Assembly (NCBI GenBank): GCA_020052135.1
Contig: JAGVPS010000040.1
Coordinates: 1-12,179, forward strand
Source of the DNA: Minisyncoccota bacterium
Lineage (GTDB): Bacteria > Patescibacteriota > Minisyncoccia > UBA6257 > 1-14-0-10-40-38
DNA length: 12,179 nt
Direction: 5' to 3'
In this document: positions 7,514-12,179 of the stretch, piece after piece
Position numbering within the stretch: position 1 is the first letter of the stretch
Layout of the letters: each line of letters opens with the position of its first letter
Notes under the pieces: generated by a model
Told to the model about the DNA's origin: nothing
What the model saw: the letters and a program-made list of their open reading frames with translations, nothing else
Databases searched by the model: none
Translations under genes and position numbers: made by a program

Positions 7514-7533
7514 GTTTTTACTATTATCTCATA
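7437..7533 (-). repeat. 97-bp direct repeat, copy A
   Basis: This segment matches 9869-9965 with two mismatches (offset 2432 bp). It contains the last two codons and stop of a glyS tail, the 10-nt gap and the first 26 codons of the signal peptide. Outside these limits identity drops at once on both sides, although protein-level similarity continues. Recombination between the two copies would delete the metzincin gene. Confidence 0.93.
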
Positions 7534-7712
7534 ATACCTCCTAAAAATGTAACAAGTTCTTCGATTTTAATCCGCTCCTGTTTGCCCGTCTCCCTATCAC
7601 AAATTAATACATTATTTTCCTCCAAAGATTTTCTCAAGAAATATGTTATTCCTCGTATTCCGTCATTAGCAGAGTTTGTATTTGACTGTGGCGAAAATAG
7701 CGAAGACGGCAA
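7524..7712 (-). pseudogene. Degraded 3' fragment of a second glyS
   Basis: The last 30 or so codons encode CDRETGKQERIKIEELVTFL and end in MR-stop. They align with the C-terminus of the GlyRS encoded at 9956-11410 (RDRDTGKQERVKIEKLNVFL, also ending MR-stop), with 17 of 30 residues identical. Upstream, 'DGIRG...ITYFLRKSLEENN' may still echo the GlyRS 'DEIGTPFCITVDFDTLGEE' with small deletions; further upstream nothing is recognisable. The open frame can be started at a TTG (7710-7712) behind a GGAGGT. The copy diverged mostly at silent or conservative sites, which suggests it came from a different GlyRS lineage rather than a fresh copy. It lacks the GSLSAEGGSSSGGK insert of the intact gene. 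It may serve as a short leader cistron for the subtilisin-like gene, whose ATG is 10 nt beyond its stop. It also carries an AGGAGG just ahead of its final ATG-AGA-TAA. Confidence 0.7.
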
Positions 7713-7773
7713 GACACCTCCGCCGTATATGAAGTTTTTTAATTAGAAAATAACCCACAGCCAAAAAACCGAA

Positions 7774-9945
7774 CTACTTAGGCTGAATAGCTGCACAGTC
7801 GGGTTCTTTGCCTTTATATGAACAATGATTGCACGTAAGTAGGTATTTGATCTGTGTGCCATCGGGACACATCTTAGTTTTTTCTTTAATCCCTGATTCA
7901 CACTGATCTGGTGGTGTCTTACAACTCTCACATTTAGCTCCCGATGCAGAGAATACACACTTTGCCCCCTTCGCGCAGTCTACATTACCGCTACAGGAGG
8001 TAACCCCGCTTGTTGGAGGTGGTAGTGTTTTGGGAATGCCTCCGGTTGCTGGAGGGTTTGTAGGTGGGTTAAGTATCGAAGGGGGCGGTGGGTCTCCGGA
8101 TCCGAAACCCCCTCCACCACCACCCAAGGTGACACACTCGCAATAATTACTACAACTTGTAACGTCTGGCCATAATGGCACGCCGTTGGGCCCTAAGGGA
8201 GCAACGCAATGGTTTTCAATGCCACTCGCTTTATTCCAGGTATGGACAAGCGATTCCTCGCACCATTCCGGTGCATTCTTTTCGTTCTGAGCGATATAGC
8301 CATCCCCGCATGAGTTTGCGTAGATAAAAAGTTCTCCATAAATATTTGTGCCAATATCACCCGATTGGCCTTTAAATGTCACCTTTGAAGCTGGTTCCCC
8401 GCAAAGGTGCGCAACCATAGCGAATGATTGATTTGACTGCAATATAATATCGTCATATGAAGACGAATATTTATTCATTATGTTGTTCTCGCCAGCCCAA
8501 TGCCCTAAACCTAATATATGTCCGACTTCATGAGCAATGTGAGTAGAAATTGTAATATAGTCCTTAGCCTCCAAAAAAATTATTCCATGGCCAGTCAAGG
8601 CAAAGCCAGAAATACTATCATAAAAATAATCAAAATCATCCACAAGAACTATTGGCACATTATCCGGGGTCTTATGAATATAAGGTTCAAGCGCGTTAAG
8701 ATGTAAAATATTAAAAGAAGTTCCTCCGTTGCTCATGAGGCTTAATGCGCCACTCAGATCTGATGATGCTTCCTCTTCGGTAAAACCTACAACGTGAATA
8801 CTAGAACCAAAAGTTACCACATTAATACTTGGCTGTCCCGCCTGATTGAGTTCTTGATTGATTGTCTCAAAATTTTGATCAAAAAGAGGACTCATCAATC
8901 CAGCTCTCTTGTTTGCTCTTGCGAGTAAACTCGCATAACTCTGAGGGTCGTTTTCGGGAACGTTATCCTTATAGACAAATGGTACAACAATCTGCTTGGT
9001 AAAGGAACAACCTCCACTAGCAGATTCGTTCGAGGATTTAGAAGATGGTAGGGATGCTGTAGTGATCACTGTTGATTTTGCAGATATTGATTTGTTCAAA
9101 GCATTTTGCGGAAGAGCAAAGTCTATCGGTGCCGCTTCTCCAGTCGTTGTAAAGATTTCCAGATTGCCTGCTTTGTCAGTTACTTCGTAGTAAATCTTTT
9201 TGGAATTTATTTTTCCAAACTGCATTACAAAGCGGTTGCTCCCAATAGCAGAAGGAGTGGCGAGTATTTGGTTCCCATCTGTTGCTATAACCTTGTCGAT
9301 ACCTGAAGTTGTATCTCTTAAAGTAAATGTTTCTCCGTTCGTTGATTTTTGTATATCACCCATCGTGGGTAGGTCATTATCATAGATAAAAGGAGTGTGG
9401 ATCGAAGCTGTTCTTCCATCTCTCGCCATAACGCCAACAGCCAGCATATTTTTCCCATTAGTAAATAGTGGATTTGGGAAAAGTATACCCGTGTCAAGCA
9501 TATGCTGACCAGGACCTAATGCATCCTCATGAATCCTCCATGTAGGCAGTGATTGCGGAATCCCGTTGATGAAAAGTTGTAAACTAGAAATCTCTTCTTT
9601 ACGCAGCGAAGTACGAAGACGAATGGAGGAAATCGTGTGCATATCACGACTAACAAGACCCGGATAGGATCTACCACTTTTGGGTTCAAGCATATCGAGA
9701 GAGATGGCAGGAAGCCGATCTATAGTATTTGATACAAGTTTTTTTGAAGGCACATTCGTTATATATGTTGTGCTTGGTATAACTATGTCTATTAAGGCCC
9801 TAGCAAAAAAAGTAATCCGCTCAATTTGAGCCATAAAAAAACTACCGTCAAAGATAGGTTTTTCGGAAGCAAAAGATCTCACAGGTAGAGAAGTGACAAT
9901 GAGTCCCACGAGCACACATCCAAGAAGGATTTTCTTTACGTTCAT
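7774..9945 (-). CDS. Secreted metzincin-type zinc metallopeptidase
   Basis: The protein has 723 residues. Its signal peptide (1-26) is identical to that of the subtilisin-like neighbour except in its last residues, and similarity runs to about residue 55 (FDxxxFxAQxERxxxxAR). Residues 100-270 look like two beta-sandwich modules. The catalytic core carries HEVGHILGLGH at 472-482 (zinc ligands H472, H476, H482; base E473) and a Met-turn M490 (ENNIMNKY), the hallmark of metzincins. Which metzincin family it belongs to is not clear. Residues 547-605 are cysteine-containing. A Gly-rich run and a Pro-rich linker (about 607-645) follow, then a Cys-rich tail (651-717, about ten cysteines) resembling small disulfide-bonded EGF-like modules. 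No membrane anchor is seen. The start lies 10 nt after the glyS stop, without a Shine-Dalgarno sequence, so operon membership and translational coupling with glyS are inferred. Confidence 0.88.
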   Translation of the reverse strand: MNVKKILLGCVLVGLIVTSLPVRSFASEKPIFDGSFFMAQIERITFFARALIDIVIPSTTYITNVPSKKLVSNTIDRLPAISLDMLEPKSGRSYPGLVSRDMHTISSIRLRTSLRKEEISSLQLFINGIPQSLPTWRIHEDALGPGQHMLDTGILFPNPLFTNGKNMLAVGVMARDGRTASIHTPFIYDNDLPTMGDIQKSTNGETFTLRDTTSGIDKVIATDGNQILATPSAIGSNRFVMQFGKINSKKIYYEVTDKAGNLEIFTTTGEAAPIDFALPQNALNKSISAKSTVITTASLPSSKSSNESASGGCSFTKQIVVPFVYKDNVPENDPQSYASLLARANKRAGLMSPLFDQNFETINQELNQAGQPSINVVTFGSSIHVVGFTEEEASSDLSGALSLMSNGGTSFNILHLNALEPYIHKTPDNVPIVLVDDFDYFYDSISGFALTGHGIIFLEAKDYITISTHIAHEVGHILGLGHWAGENNIMNKYSSSYDDIILQSNQSFAMVAHLCGEPASKVTFKGQSGDIGTNIYGELFIYANSCGDGYIAQNEKNAPEWCEESLVHTWNKASGIENHCVAPLGPNGVPLWPDVTSCSNYCECVTLGGGGGGFGSGDPPPPSILNPPTNPPATGGIPKTLPPPTSGVTSCSGNVDCAKGAKCVFSASGAKCESCKTPPDQCESGIKEKTKMCPDGTQIKYLLTCNHCSYKGKEPDCAAIQPK

Positions 9946-9965
9946 GTTTTTACTATTATCTCATA
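9869..9965 (-). repeat. 97-bp direct repeat, copy B
   Basis: This is the partner of 7437-7533, with two mismatches. It covers the end of the intact glyS, the 10-nt intergenic gap and the signal peptide codons of the metzincin gene. Confidence 0.93.
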
Positions 9966-11410
9966 CCATCTCTCAAAAATACATTTAGTTTTTCTATCTT
10001 AACCCGCTCCTGTTTTCCGGTGTCGCGGTCGCGGACAGTAACCGTATCTTTTCCTCCAGAGGAGGATCCGCCTTCGGCGGAAAGTGATCCCCTCTTTTCC
10101 TCGCCTAGCGTGTCAAAATCCACGGTAATGCAAAACGGCGTGCCTATTTCGTCTTGGGAATAATAGCGCTTGCCGATGTTGCCGCGGTCGTCCCACGCAA
10201 TCGGAGCGATAGCGGAGATTGCGTGCCCTGAGCTTGTCGAATGAACAAGCATGTTATAAACCTCGCGCGCTTTTTTTACGAGTTCCGATTTATTTTTTAA
10301 CAATGGAAATACCGCCGCTTTGTACGGAGCAAGTTTCGGACTCAAACGTAAAATAATATGTTCGGGGTCAGAGTCATCGTACGCAGATGAGAGCACCGCA
10401 AGCACGGTGCGATCCACCCCCCATGTTGGCTCGATTACGTGCGGATAGAACGCCTCGCCTTCTTCTTCTTTATAGGGTGCCTCTTTATAGTGATTCTTCA
10501 GGTCAAAATCGCCGCGATACGCCAAACCATAGAGTTCCTTCTGCCCAAAAGGAAATTCGTACTCAAAATCGAGCGTTCGTTTTGAATAATGGGCACGTTC
10601 CCCTTCCGGCTGCTCAAACTCATGCACTTTTTTCATATCAAGACCAATATCCTTCATCCATTGAATCATCTCTCCCTTCCAATACTCAAAATGTTTTTCC
10701 CATTCCGTACTGCGGATAAAATATTCAATCTCCATTTGCTCAAACTCGCGCGTGCGGAAAATAAAGTTGCCGGGCGTGATTTCATTCCGAAACGCTTTGC
10801 CGATCTGCGCGATACCAAACGGCAGAGTCTTCCGCATGGTATCCAACACGTTCTTAAAATCCACGAACATTGCCTGCGCGGTTTCGGGACGAAAATATGC
10901 AATTGATGAGGCTTCTTCCGTGGATCCAACAAAAGTCTTAAACATCAAATTAAACTTACGAGGATGGTCCAAACTTCCTTTTGTCCCACAGTTTTTGCAA
11001 GCAATAGTATTACTACCGCTTATGCCAAGAATATAAGATTTATTAGATAGACCGGGGATACTCTCATTAGTATGAACTTTCATCCCTTCATTTTCATATT
11101 CATCAATCCTAAATCTTTTATGACAGTTCTTACATTCTATTAAAACATCAGCAAAACCAGCTGAAAGATGTCCGCTTGCCTCCCACACCTTTGGATTCAT
11201 GATGAGCGCCGCATCAATACCCACCACGTCTTCACGCGATTGCACAAAACGCTTCCACCACAAGTTTTTAATGTTGTTCTTGAGCTCCACGCCAAGCGGA
11301 CCGTAGTCCCACGAGTTTTGAAGCCCGCCATAAATTTCGCTCCCGGGAAACACAAAACCTCTACGCTTGCAGAGTGAAACAATCTTTTCCATTAAATCAT
11401 TAGTGGGCAT
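9956..11410 (-). CDS. glyS: Glycyl-tRNA synthetase (single-chain, alpha2 type)
   Basis: The protein has 484 residues and charges tRNA-Gly with glycine in the cytoplasm. The N-terminus (KIVSLCKRRGFVFPGSEIYGG) and WDYGPLGVELKNNIK are typical of the homodimeric, eukaryote-like GlyRS. A zinc ribbon is formed by C93/C96 and C138/C141. Class II motif 2 is at about 207-228 (FRNEITPGNFIFRTREFEQM), motif 3 includes GVDR (331-334), and the anticodon-binding domain starts near LSPKLAPYKAAVFPLL. Two segments look foreign to the family: VHSTSSGHAIS (389-399) and EKRGSLSAEGGSSSGGK (438-454). Both coincide with DNA palindromes and both keep the frame. Removing the second joins DTLGE to DTVTVRDRDT, the usual sequence. 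The ATG is chosen from the conserved N-terminus; no Shine-Dalgarno sequence precedes it and a -10-like box lies 7 nt upstream. It heads the minus-strand peptidase operon. Some annotations name this form glyQS. Confidence 0.97.
   Translation of the reverse strand: MPTNDLMEKIVSLCKRRGFVFPGSEIYGGLQNSWDYGPLGVELKNNIKNLWWKRFVQSREDVVGIDAALIMNPKVWEASGHLSAGFADVLIECKNCHKRFRIDEYENEGMKVHTNESIPGLSNKSYILGISGSNTIACKNCGTKGSLDHPRKFNLMFKTFVGSTEEASSIAYFRPETAQAMFVDFKNVLDTMRKTLPFGIAQIGKAFRNEITPGNFIFRTREFEQMEIEYFIRSTEWEKHFEYWKGEMIQWMKDIGLDMKKVHEFEQPEGERAHYSKRTLDFEYEFPFGQKELYGLAYRGDFDLKNHYKEAPYKEEEGEAFYPHVIEPTWGVDRTVLAVLSSAYDDSDPEHIILRLSPKLAPYKAAVFPLLKNKSELVKKAREVYNMLVHSTSSGHAISAIAPIAWDDRGNIGKRYYSQDEIGTPFCITVDFDTLGEEKRGSLSAEGGSSSGGKDTVTVRDRDTGKQERVKIEKLNVFLRDGMR
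10052..10081. repeat. In-frame palindromic insert in glyS (two hairpins)
   Basis: Two adjacent hairpins lie here: TCCTCC-AGA-GGAGGA (10052-10066) and TCCGCC-TTC-GGCGGA (10067-10081). They encode the low-complexity GlyRS segment around residues 444-453. The segment is absent from the glyS remnant at 7524-7712 and from the usual GlyRS pattern as I know it, so an in-frame insertion is inferred. Confidence 0.65.
10226..10250. repeat. Second in-frame repeat-like insert in glyS
   Basis: CCCTGAGCTTGTCGA (10226-10240) resembles, from memory, a short interspersed repeat core seen in many bacterial genomes. It carries the hairpin GCTTGT (10232-10237) / ACAAGC (10245-10250). It encodes the VHSTSSG part of GlyRS, about ten residues more than expected between 'AREVYNML' and 'WDDRGNIGKRY'. 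Confidence 0.5.
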
Positions 11411-11417
11411 AATTTAA

Positions 11418-11423
11418 AGTGTA
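11418..11423 (-). promoter_or_regulatory. Weak -10-like box of glyS
   Basis: TACACT on the minus strand ends 7 nt before the glyS ATG, which would give a leaderless mRNA. It matches the consensus at four of six positions and no clear -35 is seen. It is supported mainly by the terminator-like hairpin upstream, which implies that glyS needs its own promoter. Confidence 0.3.
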
Positions 11424-11427
11424 AATA

Positions 11428-11454
11428 TCATCCGTTCGGCTTTGCTCAGGATGA
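11428..11454. repeat. REP-like element with TCATCC/GGATGA ends
   Basis: Inverted ends TCATCC (11428-11433) and GGATGA (11449-11454) enclose a TTCGGCTTTGCTCA core. On the minus strand the core includes CATCCTGAGCAAAGC, which resembles a widespread interspersed repeat motif I know from other genomes (unchecked). It lies in the glyS upstream region. A further TGACCC/GGGTCA pair spans 11452-11478. Confidence 0.5.
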
Positions 11455-11483
11455 CCCTAAACGAAGTTGAATGGGTCAAAATG

Positions 11484-11514
11484 AAAAACCCGTCCGACCA
11501 AGTCATCCGGGCGG
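11484..11514 (-). terminator. Probable intrinsic terminator after the right-edge gene
   Basis: Read on the minus strand, CCGCCCG and CGGACGG form a 7-bp GC-rich stem with one mismatch and an 11-nt loop, followed by GTTTTTC. It lies about 90 nt past the stop of the gene at 11606-12179 and before glyS, so it would separate the two transcripts. It competes with the better stem GTCATCCG/CGGATGAC (11502-11519). Confidence 0.5.
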
Positions 11515-11519
11515 ATGAC
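11502..11519. repeat. 18-bp palindrome GTCATCCG-GG-CGGATGAC
   Basis: Two 8-bp arms flank a GG centre. Its outer sequence GTCATCC/GGATGAC is shared with the ends of the element at 11428-11454, so both may belong to one repeat family. The rest of 11520-11605 is AT-rich, with a weak GTTCA/TGAAC inverted pair (11538-11559) and no gene. Confidence 0.6.
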
Positions 11520-11605
11520 AGTTTAAAATCGTAGAATGTTCAGAATAAAGTGAATGAACTACCGAAATTTTGAACTTTGATTTTTGCATTTTACATTTTT
11601 TATGG

Positions 11606-12179
11606 TTACACTGTTCCCTCCAATGAAGTTACGGTCGGATCATCAAGTTTGTCCGTGGTAACCTCGATATCTTCTGCGGTTAAGGACTCTCCGGTAAAAT
11701 CATCTGTCGCCCGAAGTTCTGTTTTGCCGATGAGCGTCATATCATCTCCCACATTTGCCACCGAGGGCAATGCCTCAACTTGGAAAATGGCTTCAACGGG
11801 AGTGCCCACGATTCCTTTGGTTGCCACAATATCGGGAATATCCCAGCGAAGCTCCTGTGTATTTTCGTTATAGATTGGCACTGACTGGATAGTGCTCTTG
11901 GGCGTTCCAATCAACTTTATATTGCCCCCTAAAAACGTTTTGAGACTCACATTAGAAACGTCAGTTGCATAGTTTACGATAACCCAATGAATCGTAAACT
12001 GCGTGCCTTGTCCTGATTTCATGGGCCAGGGCCCTTTATTTAAAATACCCGAAGCGGCATCGCGGAATAAGCCCTTCGCGCCTACGAGAATCGAACCCCC
12101 TACTTTTGTTTCAAGGTTCGCCACCGTCAATGTTTTTTTGGCTTCCACGAAGTAGGGCGTTGTTGGTGACTCCACCTCG
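11606..12179 (-). CDS. C-terminal part of a probable extracellular repeat-domain protein
   Basis: The frame is open to the right edge, so the true start lies outside the window; the GTG at 12173-12175 is unlikely to be the start. About 190 residues are visible. The sequence is beta-rich with no hydrophobic segment. The stretch 'NYATDVSNVSLKTFL' followed by 'YNENTQELRWDIPDI' recalls DUF11-type conserved-repeat domains found in surface proteins, where a 'distance from the ideal sequence' style fold is repeated along the chain. A C-terminal acidic tail (DKLDDPTVTSLEGTV) ends it. No catalytic motif is seen. If it is a surface protein, its membrane anchor must be upstream. A probable terminator follows at 11484-11514, so it is likely the last gene of its transcript. 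Confidence 0.7.
   Translation of the reverse strand, partial: EVESPTTPYFVEAKKTLTVANLETKVGGSILVGAKGLFRDAASGILNKGPWPMKSGQGTQFTIHWVIVNYATDVSNVSLKTFLGGNIKLIGTPKSTIQSVPIYNENTQELRWDIPDIVATKGIVGTPVEAIFQVEALPSVANVGDDMTLIGKTELRATDDFTGESLTAEDIEVTTDKLDDPTVTSLEGTV

Noticed and set aside
9956..11410. UGA recoded as glycine, as in some CPR lineages
   Set aside because: All genes here are full length with UGA as a stop or unused; no in-frame UGA is needed to restore any domain. Absence of TGA stops in so few genes is not evidence.

Overview
The window looks like a chromosomal segment of a Patescibacteria/CPR-type bacterium, probably Parcubacteria-like. This is inferred from gene style only: a single-chain Zn-ribbon GlyRS, a PaaX/Cas2-like wHTH protein, large secreted peptidases with FG-GAP repeats, and short GC-rich palindromes scattered between and inside genes. 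No rRNA, tRNA or CRISPR array is visible. All complete genes read through with the standard code. Their stops are TAA or TAG; none uses TGA.

Layout from left to right. 1-283 (minus) is the start of a secreted protein with a carboxypeptidase-regulatory-like domain. 395-1669 (minus) is a cytoplasmic-looking M16 zinc peptidase. A divergent intergenic region follows, with promoter-like boxes and a perfect 34-bp palindrome. 1827-2417 (plus) is the only plus-strand gene, a winged-helix plus Cas2-like (PaaX-type) protein. A second, 38-bp palindrome lies just past its stop; it matches the first except at three positions per arm, each changed symmetrically. From 2579 to 11410 (minus) there is a probable operon: glyS (9956-11410), a secreted metzincin peptidase (7774-9945), a degraded glyS 3' fragment (7524-7712) and a very large secreted subtilisin-like peptidase (2579-7513). 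At the right edge (11606-12179, minus) is the C-terminal part of a protein resembling extracellular repeat-domain proteins.

The two secreted peptidases belong to different catalytic families but begin with the same signal peptide and a similar stretch to about residue 55. Each is preceded by a glyS 3' end, and a 97-bp direct repeat with two mismatches spans the junctions. The simplest reading is that a 'glyS tail plus leader' junction was duplicated, or imported from a relative, so that a second secreted peptidase was stacked behind glyS. Both would be exported, and may act on host or neighbour cell surfaces; that role is inference.

Most noteworthy are the Cas2-like gene bracketed by covarying palindromes, the duplicated glyS-tail/leader module, and two apparent in-frame palindromic insertions within GlyRS that resemble in concept the Rickettsia palindromic elements.
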